Part shown: piece by piece, positions 1 to 5,658 of the stretch
Layout: the number at the start of each line of letters is the position of its first letter
How positions within the stretch are numbered: the stretch's first letter is position 1
Source of the DNA: Brevundimonas sp.
GTDB lineage: Bacteria > Pseudomonadota > Alphaproteobacteria > Caulobacterales > Caulobacteraceae
DNA length: 8,609 nt
NCBI GenBank assembly: GCA_031119155.1
Contig: JAVHYH010000142.1
Span: 1-8,609, forward strand
Direction of reading: 5' to 3'
Translations under genes and position numbers: made by a program
Notes under the pieces: model-generated
Seen by the model: the letters and a program-made list of their open reading frames with translations, nothing else
What the model was told of the DNA's origin: nothing
Database searches by the model: none

Positions 1-99
1 GATCCCGATCAGGCCGGCCAGCGTCCAGAGAAACTTCCGTCCATTGCGAACACCCGAAGAGGGGGTGGCTTCGGCGGGGGTGATATTGTCGATGGTCAT
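1..99 (-). CDS. N-terminal fragment of an unidentified, possibly membrane, protein
   Basis: The first 33 codons of a leftward gene that runs off the left edge. The ATG is at 99-97 and is preceded by a clear AGGAG Shine-Dalgarno sequence (complement of 109-113) nine bases upstream, which makes the start convincing. The visible peptide begins MTIDNITPAEATPSSG, continues through a basic stretch (VRNGRK), and then enters a hydrophobic run (FLWTLAGLIGI). That looks like a short cytoplasmic tail leading into a first membrane helix or signal anchor. The family cannot be named from so little. Divergent placement from an ECF sigma gene would fit a target of that sigma factor, but this is only context. 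Confidence 0.6.
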   Translation of the reverse strand, partial: MTIDNITPAEATPSSGVRNGRKFLWTLAGLIGI

Positions 100-195
100 G
101 GCGATGCGCTCCTGTGAAAATCTCGCTCTCGATCTGAAAGTCCCGCCGCCATCCGGAGTCTTTCACATCGACGGCGCATTTCGTCGCCGACGCGG
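100..195. promoter_or_regulatory. Divergent intergenic region with nested inverted repeats
   Basis: These 96 bp separate the left-edge gene from the sigma factor gene and must hold promoters for both. Two exact inverted repeats are visible: TGTGAAA (113-119) against TTTCACA (161-167), and nested inside them TGAAAG (135-140) against CTTTCA (160-165). They share the right-hand arm, so only one pairing can form at a time. The left TGTGAAA lies directly upstream of the AGGAG ribosome binding site of the left gene. No convincing sigma-70 promoter and no unambiguous GGAAC-type ECF -35 element was seen. An autoregulated ECF promoter would be expected here, but the sequence does not prove it. Confidence 0.35.
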
Positions 196-726
196 ATGAG
201 GACGGGGGATTTGGCCGAGGGGTCCAACAGGGATCAGGGGTTCGAGGCGCTGGTCGCCGAGCACGGCCCGATGCTGCGCCGGATCGCGGGCAGCTATGAA
301 GCCAATCCCGAGGTGCGGCGCGAGCTGGAGCAGGACATCCTGCTGGCCGTCTGGCGCGCCCTGCCCCGCTACCGGGCCGAGGCGCCGGTGCGCGCCTTCC
401 TCGCCCGCGTCGCCCACAACCGCGCCGTCACCCATGTCTCGCGGGAGGCCGCCGCGCCGCGCCGCTCGCCGCTGGACGAGGCCCTGCCCTCCAGCGAGCC
501 CACCCCGCATGACCGGGTCGAGGCCGACGACCTGCGCGAGCGGCTGGCCGCCGCCGTCCGCGCCCTGCCCCTGTCCCTGCGCCAGCCCGCCAGCCTGACG
601 CTGGAGGGCTTCAGCCCCGCCGAGATCGGCCAGATGCTGGGGATGAACGCCAACACCGTCTCCATCCGCCTGACCCGCGCCCGCGCCGAGCTGCGCGCCC
701 TGATGAACCCCGAGGCCTCGCGATGA
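196..726 (+). CDS. ECF-type RNA polymerase sigma factor (sigma-70 family)
   Basis: A 176-residue alternative sigma factor that would direct core RNA polymerase to a small regulon. Its length is typical for ECF sigma factors, which keep only regions 2 and 4. Region 2 spans about residues 16-83 and includes the ELEQDILLAVWRAL stretch, equivalent to the DxxQ...W core-binding helix. Region 4 spans about 112-170, with the -35-recognising helix-turn-helix around EGFSPAEIGQMLGMNANTVSIRL, then the arginine-rich RARAEL end. The linker between them is proline-rich. The ATG at 196 has only a weak ribosome binding site. A TTG at 211 follows a purine-rich AGGACGGGGG and is an alternative start that would remove five residues. 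The stop overlaps the next gene's start in ATGA, implying translational coupling to the membrane protein downstream. The ECF subgroup was not assigned. Confidence 0.9.
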   Translation: MRTGDLAEGSNRDQGFEALVAEHGPMLRRIAGSYEANPEVRRELEQDILLAVWRALPRYRAEAPVRAFLARVAHNRAVTHVSREAAAPRRSPLDEALPSSEPTPHDRVEADDLRERLAAAVRALPLSLRQPASLTLEGFSPAEIGQMLGMNANTVSIRLTRARAELRALMNPEASR

Positions 727-1283
727 CCGATCCGAAACCGGAAGACTGGACCGATCTGGTCGAGGTCTGGACCGCGCCAGTGAAGGCCGACGCTCCCGAG
801 CCCGCGCCCGCACTGGCCCGCGCCGTGCGCCGACGGGCGGCGCTGGCGACCCTGAATTTCCATCTGGAGGCCTGGGGCGCCGTGGGCGCCGGGGTCGTGG
901 CCGGCTGGGTGGCCTTCCGCCACGACGCGCCGGTGCTGGGCGTGGCCGGCGTCGCCTTCGGCCTGTTCGCCCTGATCGCCACCCTCTGGGCCCGGCGCGG
1001 CGCCCGGCCGGGCGAGGCCGATACCCCTGCCGCCTCCCTTCACGCCGCCATCCGCCAGGCCCGTTCGGGCGTCCACTGGGCGCGCGCGGGTCAGGCCATC
1101 TGCGTCGGCGCCATGGCCTTCATCCTCAGCCTCGGCCTCGCCAGTCCCAGCCCCGCCCTGCCGCTGATCTATCTGGTCTCGTTCGGCTTCATCCTCGCCA
1201 TGGCCGCCTTCTACGAACGCCACGCCCGCCGCTGTCGCACGCGGATCGCCAGACACGAGGCCGCGCTGGCGGAGCTGGACTAG
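723..1283 (+). CDS. Four-helix membrane protein, probable anti-sigma partner of the upstream ECF sigma factor
   Basis: A 186-residue inner-membrane protein whose ATG overlaps the sigma factor stop by 4 bp, so the two are almost certainly cotranscribed and coupled. A polar N-terminal region (residues 1-40) contains a tryptophan-bearing segment, DWTDLVEVWTAP, and then a basic patch, RAVRRR. Four hydrophobic segments follow at about 47-66, 69-90, 122-140 and 145-164. The C-terminal tail is charged (ERHARRCRTRIARHEAALAELD). The coupling and the short cytoplasmic N-terminus suit a membrane-bound anti-sigma factor that holds the sigma factor at the membrane. No zinc-binding HxxxCxxC anti-sigma motif is present, so any mechanism differs from the ZAS class. 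The anti-sigma role is inferred from position rather than from a recognised domain. Confidence 0.75.
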   Translation: MTDPKPEDWTDLVEVWTAPVKADAPEPAPALARAVRRRAALATLNFHLEAWGAVGAGVVAGWVAFRHDAPVLGVAGVAFGLFALIATLWARRGARPGEADTPAASLHAAIRQARSGVHWARAGQAICVGAMAFILSLGLASPSPALPLIYLVSFGFILAMAAFYERHARRCRTRIARHEAALAELD

Positions 1284-1290
1284 CGTCCAG
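1275..1290 (+). terminator. Short stem-loop over the stop codon of the membrane protein gene
   Basis: CTGGAC (1275-1280) pairs exactly with GTCCAG (1285-1290) around a four-base TAGC loop that contains the stop codon. It lies between two convergent genes, where a bidirectional terminator is expected. There is no T-tract after it, so intrinsic termination is doubtful. It may be chance. Confidence 0.25.
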
Positions 1291-1316
1291 GGTCCGCTCA
1301 TCCCGCATGCCGTCCC

Positions 1317-2369
1317 CTAGACCCTCAGACTCTCCACCACCCCCGTCGCCGCGCCGCCGGACACCACCGACCCGCCCGCGATTGCATAAACCACGCCATC
1401 CAGCGCCGCCGCCGCCAACCCGTGCCGGGGCGTCTTCATGTCCGGCCCGGCCTCCCACAGGTCGCGCGCCGGGTCGTACAGCCAGGTCTCGGCGAACACC
1501 CCGCCGCCTCCGCCCCGCGCAAACCATTCCCCACCGAACGCGACCAGCTTCCCGCCCGCTTCCGCCATCGCCAGCCCGCCGCCGACCTGACTGTTCTGGG
1601 CGTAGGATCGCGGGATCGGCGCCGGCGTGTCCCAGCGGTCCGCCGTAGGGTCATAGCGGTCCAGCCGTCCTGTTCCCCCGCCGCCGACCGTCCGGCCGCC
1701 CGCCACCCAGATCGCCCCGCCCAGCACAGCCGCCGCCGCGCTGTTGCGGGCCATCGGCAGGGGCCGGGCGTCGGTCCAGCGGTTCTCCGCCGGAAGGAAG
1801 ACCCGATGCACCGGCGTATCGGCCTGATCGTTCCAGCCGCCATTGGCCGTTCCGCCCGGCGTGCGGCCGCCGATCAGATGGATGCGCCCGTCGACGAACG
1901 CCCCCACCGTCTCGCTCAGCGGCGCCGGGATCGGTGTCATCGCCCGCCACCCCCCGTCCTCCAGCACCAGACAGTCCGTCGTGTTGATCCACTCGTCGCC
2001 GCCGAACCGCGCATAGCCGCCCAGCGCATACAGGCCGGCCCCGCCCGCCGAGACGATCATCGGGTGGTGTCGGGCCTCCGGCAGGCGCGGCAGTTCGCTC
2101 CAGGCATCCGCCGCGGGGTCATAGGCGGCGACCCGGTCCTCGACATGCAGCGGCTGGCCGCGCCGCATCACCAGCCCGCCGGCGGTGACGATCCGCCCGT
2201 CATGCACCGCCGCATAGATCTCCTGCGCCGCCCACGGCAGGGAGGCGCGGCTGGTCCACCCGGCCTCCCGGGCCTGAGCGCGAGAGCCCGCGCCGATCAC
2301 GGCGGCGGAAGCGGAGGCGGCCATGAAGGCGCGACGGTCGATCCGGGTCATGGGAGCAGACTGGCTCAT
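1317..2369 (-). CDS. Tat-exported kelch-repeat beta-propeller protein
   Basis: A 350-residue protein from the ATG at 2369, chosen because AGGGCGGT lies just upstream. An in-frame GTG at 2396 would add nine residues and an ATG at 2351 would remove six. The N-terminus carries a twin-arginine signal (RIDRRAFMA, arginines 12-13), then a small-residue hydrophobic stretch and a likely signal peptidase I site after AQA near residue 33. The protein is therefore probably exported folded to the periplasm. The rest is kelch repeats: Gly-Gly doublets at about 64, 117, 167, 224, 279 and 332, each followed one unit later by a YDP..D.W-type segment. This predicts a six-bladed propeller closed between first and last strands. 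Related folds include N-acetylneuraminate epimerase and galactose-oxidase-like proteins, but no enzyme can be assigned. It stands alone and converges on the sigma/membrane protein pair. Confidence 0.88.
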   Translation of the reverse strand: MSQSAPMTRIDRRAFMAASASAAVIGAGSRAQAREAGWTSRASLPWAAQEIYAAVHDGRIVTAGGLVMRRGQPLHVEDRVAAYDPAADAWSELPRLPEARHHPMIVSAGGAGLYALGGYARFGGDEWINTTDCLVLEDGGWRAMTPIPAPLSETVGAFVDGRIHLIGGRTPGGTANGGWNDQADTPVHRVFLPAENRWTDARPLPMARNSAAAAVLGGAIWVAGGRTVGGGGTGRLDRYDPTADRWDTPAPIPRSYAQNSQVGGGLAMAEAGGKLVAFGGEWFARGGGGGVFAETWLYDPARDLWEAGPDMKTPRHGLAAAALDGVVYAIAGGSVVSGGAATGVVESLRV

Positions 2370-2483
2370 ACCGCCCTGTTCGGCTATACAAAGCACTCAC
2401 CCCCCGTCGGGAAGTTTATGTCCGAGATTGTGCGACAGGCCTGAGGCCTCGCAGCATCGCCTGTGAAACGCTTCTGAACCGCC

Positions 2484-2505
2484 CGCCTTCGTGATTGCGA
2501 AGGCG
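2484..2505 (+). repeat. Perfect 8-bp inverted repeat upstream of the TopAI/YjhX gene
   Basis: CGCCTTCG (2484-2491) pairs with CGAAGGCG (2498-2505) around the loop TGATTG. It ends 31 bp before the TopAI/YjhX start codon, in the 167-bp gap after the divergent kelch gene. The same gap holds a smaller stem, AGGCC/GGCCT (2437-2449). No T-tract follows, so the repeat could be an operator or an mRNA leader hairpin affecting the toxin-like gene. The gap shows no clear promoter consensus. Confidence 0.35.
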
Positions 2506-2536
2506 CGTCTCTTCATGCCTTTCCGGACATTCCGAA

Positions 2537-2812
2537 ATGAACATCTCCCGTGCGGAGCAACGCACCCTGCACGCCCTGGCCCAGGGCGGCGGGATCCTTC
2601 TCGAACGCGATGACGACGGTCGCATCGTCAGCGCCGACTGCATCACCCGCGACGGCTACCGGCTTGAGGACTGCACCCTGGCGGTGTGGCGCAAGCTGAA
2701 GACCAAGGGGCTGATCATCAGCCGCAACGGCGGCCCCTACCGGGTCAACCGCGACGGTCTGGCCCGAATGCGCAGCCAGCTCGACAACCGGGTCACCGTT
2801 CGCCGCTGGTGA
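2537..2812 (+). CDS. yjhX: TopAI/YjhX family protein (UPF0386), topoisomerase I inhibitor-type toxin
   Basis: A 91-residue protein matching the E. coli YjhX (TopAI) pattern over its whole length: MNISRAEQRTLHALAQGG at the N-terminus, then a Ser/Cys/Arg segment (VSADCITRDG), the near-invariant DCTLAVWRKLKTKGLI (about 45-60), SRNGGPYRVN (62-71) and the QLDNR end. In E. coli the homologue binds and inhibits DNA topoisomerase I and is neutralised by the neighbouring acetyltransferase YjhQ. No YjhQ-like GNAT gene lies on either side here, so this is an orphan copy and may not act as a toxin. The start is placed at the ATG at 2537 because family members begin MN(L/I)SR; the frame is open for 14 more codons upstream but these do not look conserved. 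Ribosome binding is weak (CCGGA). The last six residues (VTVRRW) extend past the usual DNR end. Confidence 0.88.
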   Translation: MNISRAEQRTLHALAQGGGILLERDDDGRIVSADCITRDGYRLEDCTLAVWRKLKTKGLIISRNGGPYRVNRDGLARMRSQLDNRVTVRRW

Positions 2813-2820
2813 CGGCCAAG

Positions 2821-2852
2821 GGACGCGCGCGACGTCAACATCGCGCGCGTCC
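2821..2852 (+). terminator. Strong 12-bp perfect stem-loop after yjhX
   Basis: GGACGCGCGCGA (2821-2832) pairs exactly with TCGCGCGCGTCC (2841-2852) around an eight-base loop, CGTCAACA. It begins eight bases after the yjhX stop and sits 47 bp before the next gene. The long GC-rich stem suits a terminator or an mRNA 3'-end stabiliser, but no U-tract follows. It would work as a hairpin in either strand's transcript, and the alternating CG could also mark a protein binding site. Confidence 0.5.
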
Positions 2853-2899
2853 GCACCCATACGACCAAATTTGACGTATCGACGGTTTACGATGTCGCC

Positions 2900-3532
2900 A
2901 TGACCTATCCCTATCGCATCCGCTCGCCCGAGGTCTGGGTTCAGGCTCGCGACGATTATCTCGCCGGTCTCGACGCCGAGGCCGTCTGCCGTCGTCACGA
3001 TCTCGGCCTGTCCGCCTTCCGCCGTCGCGCCCGCAAATACGGCTGGCGGCGACGCGATCAACCGGACTCCCGGCCCGACGTCACGAGCCTGGAAATCTAT
3101 GACGACTTCTCCCCTTACGAGGAGGTCGAAACGGCCCGCCTCCGGTTCGTTCACGCGCTGGAGCGGGGCAAGCCGATGGAGGCGATCCGCTGGCGTCGCC
3201 TCTGGCTAGAAATGAAGGCCGAGTCCGACGCCGAGGAACGGCTCCGCTTCCCCGGCGAACCGCCTTATCTGTTCCGCTTGTGCGAGGCGAACGAGCCGCT
3301 GGAGACGGAGTCCGAAGAAGAGTTCCGCCTCCTGTCCTCCCCCTCGGCTGTGACCGAGCCCGACACCCCACCTCAAGGCGAACCCGAAGCATCAGACGCC
3401 GTCACGCGGGAAAATGTGCACGATGTGCACTCCATTTTTTCCGGAGTGCACATTTCGGACGAGCCACGGCCCTCCAAACGGTCGGCGAGGCGACAAAAGG
3501 GTCGTGTGGGACGCCAGCGAAGCGGCCCATGA
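2900..3532 (+). CDS. Unrecognised protein with an N-terminal helix-turn-helix
   Basis: A 210-residue protein of unknown function. Residues 13-52 look like a homeodomain-like helix-turn-helix (WVQARDDYLAGLDAEAVCRR, then HDLGLSAFRRRARKYGW) ending in a basic RRR, similar in style to the N-terminal DNA-binding part of phage small terminases and transposase-associated HTH proteins. Residues 65-110 are acidic/aromatic and probably helical. From about 130 the chain is low complexity and acidic (ETESEEEF, proline-rich 150-165), ending in a basic tail (PSKRSARRQKGRVGRQR). The C-terminal third carries the repeated VH dipeptides encoded by the GTGCAC boxes at 3414-3453. The start is the ATG at 2900, since the frame opens close to it, though no good Shine-Dalgarno is seen. 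It converges on rsmD with an eight-base gap. A DNA-binding role is an inference from the HTH only. Confidence 0.7.
   Translation: MTYPYRIRSPEVWVQARDDYLAGLDAEAVCRRHDLGLSAFRRRARKYGWRRRDQPDSRPDVTSLEIYDDFSPYEEVETARLRFVHALERGKPMEAIRWRRLWLEMKAESDAEERLRFPGEPPYLFRLCEANEPLETESEEEFRLLSSPSAVTEPDTPPQGEPEASDAVTRENVHDVHSIFSGVHISDEPRPSKRSARRQKGRVGRQRSGP
3414..3453. repeat. Triple GTGCAC boxes with an 11-bp inverted repeat inside the HTH gene
   Basis: ATGTGCAC occurs at 3414-3421 and again at 3423-3430, a nine-base direct spacing. The second copy starts an exact inverted repeat, ATGTGCACTCC (3423-3433) against GGAGTGCACAT (3443-3453), with the loop ATTTTTTCC. Each GTGCAC core is also palindromic on its own. 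The region is AT-richer than the surrounding coding sequence. In frame it encodes three Val-His pairs. It could be an operator cluster, an mRNA hairpin or simply a protein repeat. Confidence 0.55.
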
Positions 3533-3540
3533 CCGCCGGC

Positions 3541-4119
3541 TCAGTCCTCAGCCCCTGCCTTCACCCTCAGGAACAGCACCCGCGCCGCGCCATAGTCGCG
3601 GGCGTCCAGCCGCTCATAGCCGGGCGTCTCGATCTCCGGCTCGTCCGAGCCCCGCTCGAACACGACGGTCGCGCCGGGCTTCAGCCAGTTCCCTTCCAGC
3701 AGCCGGGCCAGCGTCTGCTCGCCCAGCCCCTTGCGATAGGGCGGGTCGAGGAAGGCGATGTCGAAGGCCTCGCCCGCCGAGCCGGGACGCACGCCCAGAT
3801 CGGTGGCGCTGCGCCGGTGCACCCGCGTGCGGCCCATCAGCCCCCAGGCGTCGGCGTTCTCGCGGATGGCCCCGCGCGCCTCGTCCTCGATCTCGACGAA
3901 CAGGGCGAAGGCCGCCCCCCGGCTGATCGCCTCATAACCGAGGGCGCCCGAGCCGGCGTACAGGTCGATGACCCGCGCGCCAGCCAGCGGCTCGGCCCAG
4001 CTGGCGTGTTCCAGCACGTTGAAGATGGCCTGACGGGCCCGGTCCGAGGTCGGACGGGTGTTCTGCCCCTCCGGCGCGGTGATGGCCCGGCCCTTCAGGC
4101 TTCCGGCGACGATCCGCAT
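3541..4119 (-). CDS. rsmD: 16S rRNA (guanine(966)-N(2))-methyltransferase RsmD
   Basis: A 192-residue SAM-dependent methyltransferase that adds a methyl group to N2 of G966 in 16S rRNA, acting on the assembling 30S subunit. The family N-terminus is present (MRIVAGSLKGRAI, then TRPTSDRARQAIFNVL at about 21-36). The SAM-binding motif I is DLYAGSGALGYEAISRGA (52-69) and the catalytic motif IV is DPPY at 125-128, as in N2-guanine and N6-adenine methylases. The length is normal for RsmD. It starts three bases after the rluB stop on the same strand, so the two rRNA-modification genes form an operon with rluB first; GGCGG at the end of rluB is the only nearby ribosome binding sequence. The gene is intact. 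Confidence 0.95.
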   Translation of the reverse strand: MRIVAGSLKGRAITAPEGQNTRPTSDRARQAIFNVLEHASWAEPLAGARVIDLYAGSGALGYEAISRGAAFALFVEIEDEARGAIRENADAWGLMGRTRVHRRSATDLGVRPGSAGEAFDIAFLDPPYRKGLGEQTLARLLEGNWLKPGATVVFERGSDEPEIETPGYERLDARDYGAARVLFLRVKAGAED

Positions 4120-4122
4120 GGG

Positions 4123-5658
4123 TCAGCCGCCCGAGCGCGGACCACGCGGGCCGCCGCGACCACCGCCGCCCGGCTTGCCGCCGAAGCCGCCGCCCGGACG
4201 CGAACCGCCGGGACGGGCCGCGCCGCCGCCGGCGGGCTTGCCGAAGCCGCGACCGCCCGAGGGCCTGTCCCCGAAGGCCGGCTTGCCGCCCGTCTTCCGG
4301 GGGCCGCCCGCCGGCTTGCGCCGGTCGTCGATGAACTGGTCGTCGCGCGGCGTGAAGGCGCGCTTGGGCCGCTCGCCGTCACCGGTGCGGTCGTCCTTGC
4401 GGGCGGGCGCAGTGCGCTCGCGGGGCTTGAAGGTCTTGGTATGCTCGAACTTCGGCTTGGCCTTGGCCCAGCCCTCGCCCTTGGGCGCCCGGCGACCGGT
4501 CTCGCCACCCTCGCCCGCCGCCGCCTCGGCCGCGCGGACGCGGCTCGGCTTGCGCGACGGATCGGACATGGCCGAACCCGAGGCGCCCTTGACGATCGGC
4601 GCCGAGGTGCGGCGGCCGGGGATCGGCGCGGGGGTCGAGACCGTGTTGCCGGTCGGCAGGTTCTCGGGCCGGATATGCTCGGCCAGCATCTCGCGGATCA
4701 CGCGGGGACCGACCTCCTCGACCGAACCCACCGGCAGGGTGCCCAGCTGGAACGGGCCATAGGCCAAACGGATCAGGCGGTTCACGGTCAGGCCGAGGTG
4801 CTCCAGCACCTTGCGGACTTCCCGGTTCTTGCCCTCGGTGATCGAGACGCTGATCCACAGGTTGGCCGACGACTTCTCGCCCTCGGCCTTCTCCTTGGCC
4901 TTGTCGAGGGTCGCCTCGATCGGGCCATAGCGGACGCCGTCGACGGTCACGCCGTCCTTCAGCGTGTCCAGCTGCGCCTGCGTCACCCGGCCCCGGGCGC
5001 GGGCCCGGTACTGGCGAACCAGCTCGGTCGACGGCAGCTCCAGCGCCCGGCTCAACTCGCCGTCGTTGGTCAGGATCAGCAGGCCTTCGGTGTTCAGATC
5101 GAGACGGCCGACCGAGATCACGCGCGGCAGGTTGCTCGGCAGGGCGTCGAACACCGTCGGACGGCCCTGCGGGTCGCCGTGCGACGTCACCAGCCCGGCG
5201 GGCTTGTGATAGCGCCACACGCGCGTCGCCTGCGCCGCCCCGATGGGCTTGCCGTTGACCGTGATCACATCGTCGCGGGTCACCAGCGTCGCCGGCGTGT
5301 CCAGGATCTTGCCGTTCACCGCCACCTGGCCCAGGCCGATCAGGCGCTCGACCTCGCGGCGCGAGGCAATGCCCGCCCGGGCCATGGCCTTGGCGATCCG
5401 CTCGCTGCGCTGGGGCGCCGCGTCGGCGGCAGGCTTGGCGCCGGGCTTCCCGCCCGGCTTCGCGCCGAACTTGCCCGCGGGCTTGTCGCTGCGAGGGGCC
5501 TTGGCCCCCGGTCCCTTGGCGAAGGGCCTGTCGCGCGGCGGACCGCGCTCGTCATCCGCGCGCTCGACGCGTTTGACATAGGGTTTGCGGGGGCCGTCGC
5601 GGTCGGCGTCTTGACGCGGGCGCGGCTTCTTGTCGTTGTCTCGGGGATGGAAGGCCAT
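4123..5658 (-). CDS. rluB: 23S rRNA pseudouridine synthase, RluB/RsuA family, with long disordered tails
   Basis: A 511-residue protein that isomerises uridine to pseudouridine in rRNA (U2605 of 23S for E. coli RluB). Residues 1-82 are Lys/Arg/Pro/Gly-rich and probably disordered. An S4 RNA-binding domain follows (about 84-138, RIAKAMARAGIASRREVERL). The catalytic domain (about 145-325) holds the motif GRLDLNTEGLLILTNDG, with Asp187 as the catalytic residue, and EGKNREVRKVLEHLGL at 275-290. Residues about 335-511 form a second basic tail ending in RGG/GGK repeats, likely for RNA contact. The S4 and catalytic core alone would be roughly half this length. The ATG at 5658 is the first plausible start; the frame stays open far upstream through antisense tadA, and no strong Shine-Dalgarno is seen. 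RluB, RluE, RluF and RsuA are close relatives, so target specificity is inferred. Confidence 0.92.
   Translation of the reverse strand: MAFHPRDNDKKPRPRQDADRDGPRKPYVKRVERADDERGPPRDRPFAKGPGAKAPRSDKPAGKFGAKPGGKPGAKPAADAAPQRSERIAKAMARAGIASRREVERLIGLGQVAVNGKILDTPATLVTRDDVITVNGKPIGAAQATRVWRYHKPAGLVTSHGDPQGRPTVFDALPSNLPRVISVGRLDLNTEGLLILTNDGELSRALELPSTELVRQYRARARGRVTQAQLDTLKDGVTVDGVRYGPIEATLDKAKEKAEGEKSSANLWISVSITEGKNREVRKVLEHLGLTVNRLIRLAYGPFQLGTLPVGSVEEVGPRVIREMLAEHIRPENLPTGNTVSTPAPIPGRRTSAPIVKGASGSAMSDPSRKPSRVRAAEAAAGEGGETGRRAPKGEGWAKAKPKFEHTKTFKPRERTAPARKDDRTGDGERPKRAFTPRDDQFIDDRRKPAGGPRKTGGKPAFGDRPSGGRGFGKPAGGGAARPGGSRPGGGFGGKPGGGGRGGPRGPRSGG

Noticed and set aside
163..1301. Long minus-strand open frames opposite the sigma and membrane protein genes
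   Set aside because: They are Gly/Arg/Ala-rich shadows of well-supported + strand genes with typical sigma regions and membrane helices.
1422..2444. A 340-codon + strand frame opposite the kelch gene
   Set aside because: The kelch repeats and Tat signal on the minus strand are unmistakable; this frame is Arg/Pro/Ala-rich with no domain pattern.
2871..2896. TTGACG as a -35 element for the HTH gene
   Set aside because: No AT-rich -10 hexamer lies at 16-18 bp spacing; the start codon comes only 24 bp downstream.
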